Source: Citrobacter rodentium NBRC 105723 = DSM 16636 (GTDB lineage Bacteria; Pseudomonadota; Gammaproteobacteria; Enterobacterales; Enterobacteriaceae). Taken from it: a stretch of DNA of 64,000 bases. The DNA is taken from NCBI RefSeq assembly GCF_021278985.1, contig NZ_CP082833.1, positions 2,728,001-2,792,000 on the forward strand, in the 5' to 3' direction. The notes below the pieces were generated by a model. The model had not been told where the DNA came from. It was given only the letters and a program-made list of their open reading frames with translations, and did not search any database. How positions within the stretch are numbered: the stretch's first letter is position 1; each line of letters starts with the position of its first letter. This document shows, piece by piece, positions 16,053 through 25,414 of this stretch. Made by a program: the position numbers and the translations under genes.

Positions 16053-18194
16053 TTAACCCTGCTGGGACGCCTGAATCGCGGTCAGGGCGATGGTGTAGAC
16101 GATATCGTCAACCAGCGCGCCGCGGGACAGGTCGTTCACCGGCTTGCGCATACCCTGCAGCATCGGCCCGATGGAGATCAGGTCGGCGGAGCGCTGTACC
16201 GCTTTGTAGGTGGTGTTACCGGTGTTCAGATCCGGGAAGATGAACACGGTAGCGCGACCTGCAACCGGAGAGTTCGGCGCTTTGGATTTCGCAACGTCAG
16301 CCATTACCGCAGCGTCGTACTGCAGCGGGCCGTCGATGATCAGGTCAGGACGTTTTTCCTGCGCCAGACGGGTTGCTTCGCGGACTTTCTCTACGTCGCT
16401 ACCTGCGCCAGAGGTGCCGGTGGAGTAGGAGAGCATCGCAACGCGCGGTTCGATACCGAAAGCAATCGCTGAATCAGCGGACTGGATAGCGATTTCAGCC
16501 AGTTGCTCTGCGGTCGGATCCGGGTTGATCGCGCAGTCGCCGTAAACGTAAACCTGTTCCGGCAGCAGCATGAAGAACACAGAAGAGACCAGCGAGCTGC
16601 CCGGCGCGGTTTTGATCAGCTGCAGCGGCGGACGGATGGTGTTCGCGGTGGTATGAACCGCACCGGAAACCAGACCGTCGACTTCGTCCTGCTCCAGCAT
16701 CAGGGTGCCGAGCACCACGTTGTCTTCCAGCTGTTCGCGGGCGACGGTTTCGGTCATGCCTTTGCTCTTACGCAGCTCAACCAGACGCGCGACATAGCTT
16801 TCGCGGACCACTTCCGGGTCGACGATTTCAATGCCGGCGCCCAGCTCTACGCCCTGAGAAGCGGCAACGCGGCTGATTTCATCCGGGTTACCCAACAGCA
16901 CGCAGGTGGCGATACCGCGCTCCGCGCAGATAGCGGCCGCTTTCACGGTACGCGGCTCGTCGCCTTCCGGCAGCACGACGCGTTTACCGGCTTTACGCGC
17001 CAGCTCGGTCAGCTGGTAGCGGAAGGCTGGCGGAGAGAGACGGCGGCTGCGCTCGGAGGTCGCGGTCAGCGACTCAATCCAGTCGGCGTTGATGTAGTTG
17101 GCAACGTACTCCTGCACTTTCTCGATACGCTCATGGTCGTCAACCGGTACTTCAAGGTTGAAGCTCTGCAGGCTCAGCGAGGTCTGCCAGGTGTTGGTGT
17201 TAACCATGAATACCGGCAGGCCGGTCGCGAAGGCGCGCTCGCACAGTTTAGAGATGCGCGCGTCCATTTCGTAGCCGCCGGTCAGCAGCAGGGCGCCGAT
17301 TTCCACGCCGTTCATCGCGGCGAGGCAGGCGGCAACCAGAACGTCCGGGCGATCGGCTGAAGTGACCAGCAGGGAACCGGCGCGGAAGTGTTCCAGCATA
17401 TGCGGAATGCTACGGGCGCAGAAGGTGACGGATTTCACGCGGCGGGTGTTGATGTCGCCTTCGTTGATGATCGTGGCGTTCAGATGACGCGCCATGTCGA
17501 TCGCACGGGTGGCGATCAGGTCGAAGCTCCACGGCACCGCGCCGAGAACCGGCAGCGGGCTGCTGGCGCTGAGCTGAGCCGGATCGACTTTGATCACCTT
17601 CGCTTTCGAAGAGTCGTCAAAAATCTCGGACAGATCCGGACGGGTACGACCCTGTTCATCCACCGGCGCGTTCAGTTTGTTGACGATAACGCCCGTGATG
17701 CTGCTGTTTTTTGCGCCGCCGAAGCTGCTGCGGGTCAGCTCAATACGCTCTTTCAGCTGTTCCGGAGTATCGGTGCCCTGAGACATGACGAAGACGATTT
17801 CCGCATTCAGCGTTTTGGCGATTTCATAGTTCAGAGACTGAGCGAACTGGTGTTTACGGGTCGGGACCAGACCCTCAACCAGCACCACTTCCGCGTCTTT
17901 GGTGTTCGCGTGATAGTTAGCGATGATCTCTTCCATCAGCACGTCTTTCTGGTTGCTGGAAAGCAGAGATTCAACGTGGCTCATCTTCAGCGGTTCAGCC
18001 GCCGGCAGGTTAGAGTTCGCGCGAACGATAGTGGTGGTCTGGTCTGGCGCATCGCCACCGGCGCGCGGCTGAGCGATAGGCTTAAAGACGCTCAGACGAA
18101 CGCCTTTGCGTTCCATAGCGCGGATCACGCCGAGGCTGACGCTGGTCAGGCCGACGCTGGTTCCGGTAGGGATCAGCATAATAATACGGGACAC
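16053..18194 (-). CDS. pta: Pta, phosphate acetyltransferase
   Basis: Converts acetyl-CoA and phosphate to acetyl phosphate and CoA in the acetate pathway. The 713 residues have the N-terminal P-loop-like domain (MLIPTGTSVGLTSVSLG), a middle DRTGG domain (about 230-340) and the C-terminal catalytic phosphotransacetylase domain from about 390 (VLPEGDEPRT..., SYSTGTSGAGSDVEKV). The start is GTG at 18194 with AGGAT upstream. It follows ackA by 78 bp with two hairpins between. Confidence 0.97.
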   Translation of the reverse strand: MSRIIMLIPTGTSVGLTSVSLGVIRAMERKGVRLSVFKPIAQPRAGGDAPDQTTTIVRANSNLPAAEPLKMSHVESLLSSNQKDVLMEEIIANYHANTKDAEVVLVEGLVPTRKHQFAQSLNYEIAKTLNAEIVFVMSQGTDTPEQLKERIELTRSSFGGAKNSSITGVIVNKLNAPVDEQGRTRPDLSEIFDDSSKAKVIKVDPAQLSASSPLPVLGAVPWSFDLIATRAIDMARHLNATIINEGDINTRRVKSVTFCARSIPHMLEHFRAGSLLVTSADRPDVLVAACLAAMNGVEIGALLLTGGYEMDARISKLCERAFATGLPVFMVNTNTWQTSLSLQSFNLEVPVDDHERIEKVQEYVANYINADWIESLTATSERSRRLSPPAFRYQLTELARKAGKRVVLPEGDEPRTVKAAAICAERGIATCVLLGNPDEISRVAASQGVELGAGIEIVDPEVVRESYVARLVELRKSKGMTETVAREQLEDNVVLGTLMLEQDEVDGLVSGAVHTTANTIRPPLQLIKTAPGSSLVSSVFFMLLPEQVYVYGDCAINPDPTAEQLAEIAIQSADSAIAFGIEPRVAMLSYSTGTSGAGSDVEKVREATRLAQEKRPDLIIDGPLQYDAAVMADVAKSKAPNSPVAGRATVFIFPDLNTGNTTYKAVQRSADLISIGPMLQGMRKPVNDLSRGALVDDIVYTIALTAIQASQQG

Positions 18195-18213
18195 GGTTTA
18201 TCCTCTTTCGTTA

Positions 18214-18267
18214 CCGCCGATATCGGCGGGTGACAAAACAGCACCGCCAGCATGATGGCTGGCGGTG
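18214..18267 (-). other. Two hairpins in the ackA-pta gap
   Basis: The gap holds CACCGCCAGC-N6-GCTGGCGGTG (18242-18267) and the palindrome CCGCCGATATCGGCGG (18214-18229). Neither is followed by a clear U-tract, so they look like mRNA-processing or partial-attenuation structures rather than full terminators. They could set the AckA:Pta ratio; this is inference. Confidence 0.6.
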
Positions 18268-18272
18268 TGGAA

Positions 18273-19475
18273 TCAGGCAGTCAGACGGCTCGCGTCTTGC
18301 GCGATAACCAGTTCTTCGTTGGTTGGGATCACCACCGCAGGACGGGTGCCTTCTTTGTTGATGAAGCCGGATTTGCCGAAGCGCGCCGCCAGGTTGCGTT
18401 CGTGATCGACTTCGAAGCCCAGCACGCCCAGTTTGCCCAGGGAGAGCTCGCGAACCATCGCGGCGTTTTCACCGATACCACCGGTGAAGACGACGCCGTC
18501 CAGACGGCCATCCATCAGCGCGGTGTAAGAACCGATGTATTTCGCCAGACGGTGGCAGTAAACGTCCATTGCGCGCTTAGCGTCTTCTTTGGAGGCGTAG
18601 TTATCTTCCACGTAACGGCAGTCGCTGGTGACTTCGGTCAGACCGAGCAGACCCGATTCTTTGGTCAGCATTTTGTTGATCTGATCGATGTTCATGCCCA
18701 GGTTATCGTGCAGGAAGAAGATGATCGCCGGGTCGATGTCGCCGGTACGGGTCCCCATCACCAGGCCTTCCAGCGGGGTCAGACCCATAGAGGTGTCGAC
18801 GCACTTGCCGTTGCGGATAGCGGAGACAGAACCGCCATTGCCGAGGTGGCAGGTGATGATGTTCAGTTCGTCTACCGGCTTGTTTAGCATTTTGGCGGCT
18901 TCCTGAGTCACATAGTAGTGACTGGTGCCGTGGAAACCGTAACGACGGACGCCGTGTTCTTTATACAGGTTGTACGGCAGGGCATACAGGTAAGACTCTT
19001 CCGGCATGGTCTGGTGGAACGCGGTGTCAAACACGGCAACGTTCTTGTCTTTCAGCGCCGGGAAAGATTTCAGCGCTTCAGTAATACCGATCAGGTGAGC
19101 CGGGTTGTGCAGCGGCGCGAACGGCGCGGCGTCTTTGATGCCCTGAATAACGGAATCATCAATGACTACGGAGCTGGTATACTTCTCGCCGCCGTGTACG
19201 ATACGGTGACCGATTGCCGTTAACTGCGCAGACAGTTCTGGTTTTTGTGCCAGAATAGTATTAACGATAAAGTTCAGCGCTTCACTGTGAGCGGCGCCTG
19301 CACCTAAAGCCGCTTCTTGTTTACTGCCGTCCATTTTCCACTTGATGCGTGCTTCTGGAAGATGGAAACATTCGGCTAAACCAGAAAGGTACTCTTCACC
19401 ATTAACTGCATCGATGATTGCAAATTTCAGTGAGGAGCTACCGCAGTTCAGAACCAGTACTAACTTACTCGACAT
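18273..19475 (-). CDS. ackA: AckA, acetate kinase
   Basis: Makes ATP and acetate from acetyl phosphate and ADP. The 400-residue product equals the E. coli length and starts MSSKLVLVLNCGSSSLKFAI. It carries the ASKHA-fold phosphate loops (CHLGNGGS, GTRTGDIDP, FTGGIGENA). ATG 19475 was chosen because it restores this N-terminus; the frame runs open for 31 further codons upstream. First gene of ackA-pta. Confidence 0.97.
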   Translation of the reverse strand: MSSKLVLVLNCGSSSLKFAIIDAVNGEEYLSGLAECFHLPEARIKWKMDGSKQEAALGAGAAHSEALNFIVNTILAQKPELSAQLTAIGHRIVHGGEKYTSSVVIDDSVIQGIKDAAPFAPLHNPAHLIGITEALKSFPALKDKNVAVFDTAFHQTMPEESYLYALPYNLYKEHGVRRYGFHGTSHYYVTQEAAKMLNKPVDELNIITCHLGNGGSVSAIRNGKCVDTSMGLTPLEGLVMGTRTGDIDPAIIFFLHDNLGMNIDQINKMLTKESGLLGLTEVTSDCRYVEDNYASKEDAKRAMDVYCHRLAKYIGSYTALMDGRLDGVVFTGGIGENAAMVRELSLGKLGVLGFEVDHERNLAARFGKSGFINKEGTRPAVVIPTNEELVIAQDASRLTA

Positions 19476-19815
19476 GGAAGTACCTATTATTGATACGTGG
19501 CTAAAAAAAACGTCAGGGAGCCATAGAGCGTAGCGCAGTGTGACGCTGACATTTATGATTAACATCATGCGCAGTTGTCTTTTTAGGCATGATGGAAGAA
19601 ATACCTTTGAGTCTATGCCATTTTGCGTATTTTTCAGCCAATGGCATACTATGTGTTAATTTGACGACTCAATGAATCTGGACTACCAGCCATTTACAGG
19701 CCGCTACAGGATACCTGATACTGGGTATCAATGCCAAAATGTTTTGAACGTTGTCCCCCATAGTTGTTGTTTTGCACGAATTTTTGAAATTTTATATGTG
19801 AAGTTGAGGTAAGAC
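19476..19815. promoter_or_regulatory. Divergent control region of ackA and yfbV
   Basis: A 340-bp gap with no gene. It contains an inverted repeat TATGCCA (19614-19620) / TGGCATA (19642-19648) and AT-rich stretches on each side. In E. coli the ackA promoters here respond to FNR, but I see no clear FNR box, so no individual sites are called. Confidence 0.5.
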
Positions 19816-20271
19816 ATGCCGACACCGGATCATCGCTCCGTAAATTTTTTTAGCCTTTTTCGTCGGGGGCAGCATTACTCAAAGACATGGCCGATGGAAA
19901 AGCGCCTTGCGCCGGTCTTTGTAGAGAACCGCGTGATACGCATGACGCGCTACGCGATCCGCTTTATGCCGCCGATTGCCGTCTTTACTCTCTGCTGGCA
20001 AATAGCGCTGGGCGGCCAGCTCGGACCGGCGGTGGCAACCGCGCTGTTTGCGCTCAGTTTACCGATGCAGGGGCTGTGGTGGTTAGGCAAGCGCTCCGTG
20101 ACGCCGCTGCCGCCTTCCATCCTCAACTGGTTTTACGAAGTCAGGGGAAAATTACAGGAAGCCGGGCAGGCGCTGGCGCCGGTTGAAGGCAAACCGGATT
20201 ACCAGGCGCTGGCTGACACGCTTAAGCGCGCCTTCAAACAACTGGATAAAACTTTCCTTGATGATTTGTAA
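19816..20271 (+). CDS. yfbV: YfbV, UPF0208 inner-membrane protein
   Basis: A 151-residue protein of the UPF0208 family, the same length as in E. coli, with two adjacent membrane segments around residues 45-90 (YAIRFMPPIAVFTLCWQIAL and VATALFALSLPMQGLWWLG) and a soluble C-terminal part. The E. coli protein has been implicated in organising the Ter macrodomain, but its function remains uncertain. It is divergent from ackA and followed by a strong terminator. Confidence 0.93.
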   Translation: MPTPDHRSVNFFSLFRRGQHYSKTWPMEKRLAPVFVENRVIRMTRYAIRFMPPIAVFTLCWQIALGGQLGPAVATALFALSLPMQGLWWLGKRSVTPLPPSILNWFYEVRGKLQEAGQALAPVEGKPDYQALADTLKRAFKQLDKTFLDDL

Positions 20272-20296
20272 TTGACCCCGGATTACGCATATAAAA

Positions 20297-20324
20297 GAAG
20301 GCATATTGATGCCTTCTTTTTTTT
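20297..20324 (+). terminator. Rho-independent terminator of yfbV
   Basis: GAAGGCAT-ATTG-ATGCCTTC followed by eight T, 25 bp after the yfbV stop. Confidence 0.95.
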
Positions 20325-20363
20325 CACTTTTTTCACCGTAGTAGAGTGATACAGGAGTCCCGA

Positions 20364-20858
20364 ATGGAAATGACCAACGCTCAACGTCTGATTTTGTCTA
20401 ACCAGTACAAAATGATGACCATGCTCGATCCGACCAACGCCGAGCGTTACCGTCGCCTGCAGACCATTATCGAGCGCGGCTACGGTCTGCAAATGCGTGA
20501 ACTGGATCGCGAGTTTGGCGAGCTGAAAGAAGAAACCTGCCGCACGGTGATCGACATTATGGAGATGTATCACGCGCTGCACGTCTCCTGGGCCAACCTG
20601 AAAGATGCGCAGGGCATTGATGAACGCCGCGTCACTTTCCTCGGTTTTGACGCCGCAACGGAAGCGCGTTATCTCGGCTACGTGCGTTTTATGGTCAATG
20701 TCGAAGGGCGCTACACCCATTTTGACGCCGGTACGCACGGTTTCAACGCGCAGACGCCGATGTGGGAAAAATATCAGCGTATGCTGAAGGTGTGGCACGC
20801 CTGCCCGCGTCAGTACCATCTGAGCGCCAACGAAATTACGCAAATTATCAACGCCTGA
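20364..20858 (+). CDS. yfbU: YfbU family protein
   Basis: A 164-residue conserved protein nearly identical to E. coli YfbU (MEMTNAQRLILSNQYKMM...). The family is helical and has been linked to cell death under stress, but no biochemical role is established. ATG 20364 is preferred since CAGGAG at 20352-20357 is the ribosome site. It is followed by yfbT with a 10-bp gap, so the two are likely co-transcribed. Confidence 0.94.
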   Translation: MEMTNAQRLILSNQYKMMTMLDPTNAERYRRLQTIIERGYGLQMRELDREFGELKEETCRTVIDIMEMYHALHVSWANLKDAQGIDERRVTFLGFDAATEARYLGYVRFMVNVEGRYTHFDAGTHGFNAQTPMWEKYQRMLKVWHACPRQYHLSANEITQIINA

Positions 20859-20868
20859 GGGGGTGAAC

Positions 20869-21528
20869 GTGCAGTGTAAAGGCTTCCTGTTTGATCTCGA
20901 CGGCACGCTGGTGGATTCACTTCCCGCCGTTGAACGCGCGTGGTGTAACTGGGCCGATCGTTTTGGGCTGGCGCATGATGAGGTGCTGAACTTTATTCAT
21001 GGCAAGCAGGCGATTACCTCGTTGCGCCACTTTATGGCGGGCAAACCGGAGGCGGAGATCGCCGCCGAGTTTACGCGCCTGGAGCAAATTGAAGCCACTG
21101 AAACTGCCGGCATCACCACATTGCCGGGGGCGATCGCCTTGCTCAATCATCTCAATGCGTCCGGGATCCCGTGGGCGATAGTCACTTCCGGTTCCATGCC
21201 GGTCGCGCGCGCGCGGCACCGGGTGGCCGGTTTGCCGGCGCCGGAAGTTTTTGTCACTGCGGAAAGGGTCAAACGCGGCAAGCCGGAGCCGGACGCCTAT
21301 CTGCTGGGCGCGCAGCTGCTGGGGCTGGCGGCGAAAGAGTGCGTGGTGGTGGAAGATGCTCCGGCGGGTGTGCTGTCGGGCCTGGCCGCGGGCTGCCACG
21401 TTATCGCGGTAAATGCGCCAGCGGATACGCCGCGTCTGGAGGAGGTGGATTTTGCCCTTACCAGCCTGGAGCAATTGTCGGTGAAGAAACAACCGAACGG
21501 TGATGTGGTGGTATTAAGAAATACCTGA
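20869..21528 (+). CDS. yfbT: HxpA (YfbT), HAD-family sugar phosphatase
   Basis: A 219-residue HAD subfamily IA phosphatase. Motif I DLDGT (nucleophile Asp8 after MQCKGFLF), motif II TSGS, the Lys in KRGKPEPDAY and motif IV VVEDAPAG are intact. E. coli YfbT (HxpA) dephosphorylates hexitol and sugar phosphates. The start is taken as GTG 20869 (ribosome site GAGGGGG); GTG 20863 is in frame, two codons earlier. Confidence 0.94.
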   Translation: MQCKGFLFDLDGTLVDSLPAVERAWCNWADRFGLAHDEVLNFIHGKQAITSLRHFMAGKPEAEIAAEFTRLEQIEATETAGITTLPGAIALLNHLNASGIPWAIVTSGSMPVARARHRVAGLPAPEVFVTAERVKRGKPEPDAYLLGAQLLGLAAKECVVVEDAPAGVLSGLAAGCHVIAVNAPADTPRLEEVDFALTSLEQLSVKKQPNGDVVVLRNT

Positions 21529-21538
21529 TCATGATTTC

Positions 21539-21562
21539 GCCCCGGCTTATCGGGGCTTTTTT
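21539..21562 (+). terminator. Rho-independent terminator after yfbT
   Basis: GCCCCG-GCTTAT-CGGGGC followed by six T, ending the yfbU-yfbT unit. Confidence 0.92.
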
Positions 21563-21607
21563 ATGGCAAAATCACGCTATCTTCTCATCTGACAAGGATA
21601 GTAGGTT

Positions 21608-23440
21608 GTGAGCGGTGAATTGATTTGGGTTGTTTCGCTGTTAGCGATTGCCGTAGTCCTGTTTGCGACGGGCAGAGTGCGTATGGATGCGATTGCTCTG
21701 CTGGTCATCGTGGCCTTTGTGCTCAGCGGCACATTGAGCCTCAGCGAAGCCTTTTCCGGCTTCAGCGATCCTAACGTGGTGCTGATTGCCGCGCTGTTTA
21801 TCATTGGCGACGGGCTGGTGCGTACCGGCGTGGCGACCGTAATGGGCGCCTGGCTGGTAAAAATGGCCGGCAGCAGTGAAATCAAAATGCTGGTGCTGCT
21901 GATGCTGACCGTCGCCGGGCTGGGTGCCTTTATGAGCTCCACCGGCGTGGTCGCCATTTTTATTCCGGTGGTGTTAAGCGTCTCCATGCGCATGCAAACC
22001 TCGCCGTCGCGGCTGATGATGCCGCTCAGCTTTGCCGGGCTTATCAGCGGCATGATGACGCTGGTGGCGACGCCGCCGAACCTGGTGGTGAACAGTGAAT
22101 TACTGCGTGAAGGCTACAGCGGCTTCAGCTTTTTCAGCGTGACGCCGATCGGCCTGGTGGTGCTGGTGCTGGGCATTCTCTATATGCTGCTGATGCGCTT
22201 TATGCTGAAAGGCGATCCTCAGGCGCAGCCGGGCGACGGCTGGAAACGCCGTACCTTTCGCGATCTGATCAAAGAATATCGCCTGACCGGGCGGGCGCGT
22301 CGGCTGGCGATTCGTCCCGGTTCGCCGATGATCGGCCAGCGTCTTGACGATCTCAAACTGCGCGAGCGCTACGGCGCGAACGTGATTGGCGTCGAGCGCT
22401 GGCGGCGTTTTCGCCGGGTTATCGTCAACGTCAACGGAGTTTCTGAATTTCGCGCGCGCGACGTTTTGTTAATAGATATGTCCGCCGCCGAGGTCGACCT
22501 GCGCGAATTTTGTAGCGAACAGCTGCTGGAGCCGATGGTGCTGCGCGGGGAGTATTTCTCTGACCAGGCGCTGGACGTCGGCATGGCGGAGATCTCATTG
22601 ATTCCCGAATCGGAACTGATTGGTAAATCGGTGCGGGAAATCGGTTTTCGCACCCGCTACGGACTTAACGTGGTCGGCCTGAAGCGCGATGGCGTGGCGA
22701 TTGAAGGATCGCTGGTCGATGAGCCGCTGCGAATGGGCGATATTATTCTGGTGGTCGGCAACTGGAAGCTTATCGGCATGCTGGCGAAGCAGGGGCGCGA
22801 CTTCGTGGCGATGAATCTGCCGGAAGAGGTGAGCGAGGCGTCCCCGGCGCACAGCCAGGCGCCGCACGCCATTTTCTGTCTGGTGCTGATGGTCGCGTTG
22901 ATGCTGACTGACGAGATTCCGAATCCCGTGGCGGCGATTATCGCCTGTCTGCTGATGGGCAAGTTTCGCTGTATCGACGCCGAGAGCGCCTATAAAGCCA
23001 TTCACTGGCCAAGCATTATTTTGATTGTCGGGATGATGCCCTTCGCCCTGGCGCTGCAAAAAACTGGCGGCGTCGATCTGGTGGTAAAAGGTCTGATGGA
23101 CGTTGGCGGCGGCTATGGCCCCTATATGATGCTGGGCTGCCTGTTTGCGCTGTGCGCCGCCATTGGTCTGTTTATCTCGAACACCGCGACGGCGGTGCTG
23201 ATGGCGCCCATCGCGCTGGCGGCGGCCAAGTCGATGGGCGTTTCTCCCTATCCCTTTGCGATGGTGGTGGCGATGGCGGCGTCCGCAGCCTTTATGACGC
23301 CGGTTTCGTCGCCGGTCAATACGCTGGTGTTAGGGCCGGGAAATTACAGCTTCAGCGATTTTGTTAAGCTGGGCGTGCCGTTTACCCTGATTGTGATGGC
23401 GGTATGCGTGGTGATGATCCCGATGCTGTTCCCGTTCTGA
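21608..23440 (+). CDS. yfbS: YfbS, SLC13/DASS-type transporter with RCK_C domains
   Basis: A 610-residue inner-membrane protein of the divalent anion:sodium symporter (CitT/ArsB-like) superfamily. N-terminal (1-200) and C-terminal (about 410-610) membrane halves flank two soluble TrkA-C (RCK_C) domains, near 210-290 and 300-385. Conserved pieces include SSTGVVAIFIPV and ATPPNLVVNSELL in the first half and SNTATAVLMAPIALAAA plus SSPVNTLVLGPG in the second. The start is GTG 21608. The substrate is unknown. Length equals E. coli. Confidence 0.93.
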   Translation: MSGELIWVVSLLAIAVVLFATGRVRMDAIALLVIVAFVLSGTLSLSEAFSGFSDPNVVLIAALFIIGDGLVRTGVATVMGAWLVKMAGSSEIKMLVLLMLTVAGLGAFMSSTGVVAIFIPVVLSVSMRMQTSPSRLMMPLSFAGLISGMMTLVATPPNLVVNSELLREGYSGFSFFSVTPIGLVVLVLGILYMLLMRFMLKGDPQAQPGDGWKRRTFRDLIKEYRLTGRARRLAIRPGSPMIGQRLDDLKLRERYGANVIGVERWRRFRRVIVNVNGVSEFRARDVLLIDMSAAEVDLREFCSEQLLEPMVLRGEYFSDQALDVGMAEISLIPESELIGKSVREIGFRTRYGLNVVGLKRDGVAIEGSLVDEPLRMGDIILVVGNWKLIGMLAKQGRDFVAMNLPEEVSEASPAHSQAPHAIFCLVLMVALMLTDEIPNPVAAIIACLLMGKFRCIDAESAYKAIHWPSIILIVGMMPFALALQKTGGVDLVVKGLMDVGGGYGPYMMLGCLFALCAAIGLFISNTATAVLMAPIALAAAKSMGVSPYPFAMVVAMAASAAFMTPVSSPVNTLVLGPGNYSFSDFVKLGVPFTLIVMAVCVVMIPMLFPF

Positions 23441-23506
23441 TTGCCGCCTGTGCCGGGTCGGCCTGCCGAAGCGGGCAGGCCCGGTAAGCGCGGCGTCGTC
23501 AGGCAA
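23441..23506. repeat. REP-like element between yfbS and yfbR
   Basis: A 66-bp gap between convergent genes made almost wholly of REP-type sequence (GCCGGGTCGGCCTGCC ... GCGGCGTCGTCAGGC), with an internal stem GCCTGCC/GGGCAGGC. It probably serves both genes as an RNA end. Confidence 0.7.
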
Positions 23507-24106
23507 TCAGAGCGGTGAATCCTGGCTAATCTCATCCAGCGACAGATGGAAGCTCGGGACGAACACCGCCATAAAATAATCCATTTCCGCACTGCGGCGG
23601 GCAGCCAGCGTTTTCTCGAGGCGCGTTTTGGCCAGCAGAAACTCGTTATTTCCCGCCGACAACTCTTCCAGACATTTCAGATAGGCGCAGAGGGCATCGG
23701 CCTGCTTAACAATCGCCTTCTCCTCGTCGCTCCAGGTTTGTTCGTCGATCAGCGGCGCAAAAATATCCCGTAGCTCGTCGGGCACCATATCCACCAGCTT
23801 CTGCTGGGCGATTTTTTCGATGGCCTTATATTCCTGGGCGATTTGCGAATTGAAATATTTTACCGGCGTCGGCAGATCGCCGGTCAGCACTTCTGAGGCG
23901 TCGTGATACAGCGCCAGCAGGGCGATGCGCTCGACATTAACCTGGCCCGCGAATTTGCGGTTTTTGATTGCCGCCAGCGCGTGAGCCACCATGGCGACCT
24001 GCAGACTGTGTTCAGACACGTTTTCGGTGCGCACATTGCGCATTAAAGGCCAGCGGTTAATAAGTTTGAGGCGGGAAAGATGGGCAAAAAAGTGACTCTG
24101 CTTCAT
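23507..24106 (-). CDS. yfbR: YfbR, 5'-deoxynucleotidase
   Basis: A cytosolic HD-domain phosphohydrolase that removes phosphate from 2'-deoxyribonucleoside 5'-monophosphates. The 199 residues match the E. coli enzyme throughout: RW at 18-19, His33 in NVSEHS, the HD pair in LYHDASE (68-69) and the distal Asp in KQADALCAYLK. It is encoded after alaA on the same strand, 93 bp downstream of its stop. Confidence 0.95.
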   Translation of the reverse strand: MKQSHFFAHLSRLKLINRWPLMRNVRTENVSEHSLQVAMVAHALAAIKNRKFAGQVNVERIALLALYHDASEVLTGDLPTPVKYFNSQIAQEYKAIEKIAQQKLVDMVPDELRDIFAPLIDEQTWSDEEKAIVKQADALCAYLKCLEELSAGNNEFLLAKTRLEKTLAARRSAEMDYFMAVFVPSFHLSLDEISQDSPL

Positions 24107-24170
24107 AGATTACCTTTTGTCTTTACGACGACAGAGTTCATTGTGGGGGGAGGGGAGAGAAGATGCAAAT

Positions 24171-24190
24171 CAGGCTACCGCAGTAGCCTG
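24171..24190 (-). terminator. Possible terminator of alaA
   Basis: CAGGCTAC-CGCA-GTAGCCTG stem directly after the alaA stop. The following sequence on the minus strand (ATTTGC) is a poor U-tract, so it may be leaky toward yfbR. Confidence 0.55.
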
Positions 24191-24199
24191 AATTTAAGA

Positions 24200-25414
24200 T
24201 TATTGATGATAGCCGCTGAGGAAGCGCCCGAAGCGGCCAATCGCCATCTCCAGATCATCTTCGCGCGGCAGGGTCACAATGCGGAAGTGATCCGGCCACG
24301 GCCAGTTAAACGCGGTCCCCTGAACCAGCAATACCTTTTCCTGAAGCAGGAAATCGAGGACCATTTTCTGATCGTCATAAATATTGAAGCGCTTAACGTC
24401 AATTTTCGGGAACATATACAGCGCGCCGCGCGGCTTCACGCAGGAAACGCCGGGGATGTCGTTAATTAATGCCCAGGCGCGGTTGCGCTGTTCGTAAAGA
24501 CGACCGCCGGGCATGATAAATTCACTGATGCTCTGATAACCGCCCAGCGCGGTCTGAATGGCGTGCTGGGCCGGAACGTTGGCGCAAAGACGCATCGAGG
24601 CCAGCATCTCCAGCCCTTCAATGTAGCCTTTGGCGTGTTTTTTCGGACCGTTAAGCACCATCCAGCCCTGGCGGAAACCGGCGACGCGGTAGGTCTTGGA
24701 CAGCCCGTTAAACGTCACCGTCAGCAGATCCGGCGCCATCGCGGCAATAGAGTGATGTTCGGCATCGTCATACAAAATCTTATCGTAGATCTCATCGGCA
24801 AAAATGATGAGGTTATGCTGGCGGGCGATATCGACAATCTCCATCAGCAGCGCTTTTGAGTAAACGGCGCCGGTAGGGTTGTTCGGGTTAATAATCACAA
24901 TGCCGCGGGTGCGCGGGGTGATTTTCGCGCGGATATCGTCAAGGTCCGGGAACCAGTCGGAAGATTCATCGCAAAGGTAGTGTACGGCGTTGCCGCCGGA
25001 GAGCGCGACCGCTGCGGTCCATAAGGGATAATCCGGCGCGGGCACCAGCATTTCATCGCCGCTGTTCAGCAGTGCCTGCATCGCCTGCACGATCAGTTCC
25101 GAGACGCCGTTGCCGATATAAATATCCTCGACGGTGACGTCGCGCATACCCTGCGCCTGGTAATGCTGCATAATGGCTTTGCGCGCGGAATAGAGACCTT
25201 TTGAGTCGGAATAGCCCTGCGCGGTGGGCAAATTGCGAATAACGTCGACCAGAATTTCGTCAGGCGCATCAAAGCCAAAGGGGGCGGGGTTGCCAATGTT
25301 CAGCTTCAGCACCTTATTGCCTTCTTCTTCCAGGCGTTTGGCTTCTTTCAGAACCGGACCGCGGATGTCATAACAGACGTTTTCAAGTTTGCTGGATTTT
25401 TCAATGGGGGACAT
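24200..25414 (-). CDS. alaA: AlaA, glutamate-pyruvate aminotransferase
   Basis: A PLP-dependent fold type I aminotransferase that makes alanine from pyruvate and glutamate. The 404 residues match E. coli AlaA (YfbQ), including the NPNNPTG cofactor motif near residue 175, DEIYDKILYD near 207, the PLP lysine in SKTYRVAGF near 240 and the terminal arginine in HFRIVTLP. It lacks only the final Leu of the E. coli protein. In E. coli it is repressed by Lrp. Confidence 0.96.
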   Translation of the reverse strand: MSPIEKSSKLENVCYDIRGPVLKEAKRLEEEGNKVLKLNIGNPAPFGFDAPDEILVDVIRNLPTAQGYSDSKGLYSARKAIMQHYQAQGMRDVTVEDIYIGNGVSELIVQAMQALLNSGDEMLVPAPDYPLWTAAVALSGGNAVHYLCDESSDWFPDLDDIRAKITPRTRGIVIINPNNPTGAVYSKALLMEIVDIARQHNLIIFADEIYDKILYDDAEHHSIAAMAPDLLTVTFNGLSKTYRVAGFRQGWMVLNGPKKHAKGYIEGLEMLASMRLCANVPAQHAIQTALGGYQSISEFIMPGGRLYEQRNRAWALINDIPGVSCVKPRGALYMFPKIDVKRFNIYDDQKMVLDFLLQEKVLLVQGTAFNWPWPDHFRIVTLPREDDLEMAIGRFGRFLSGYHQ

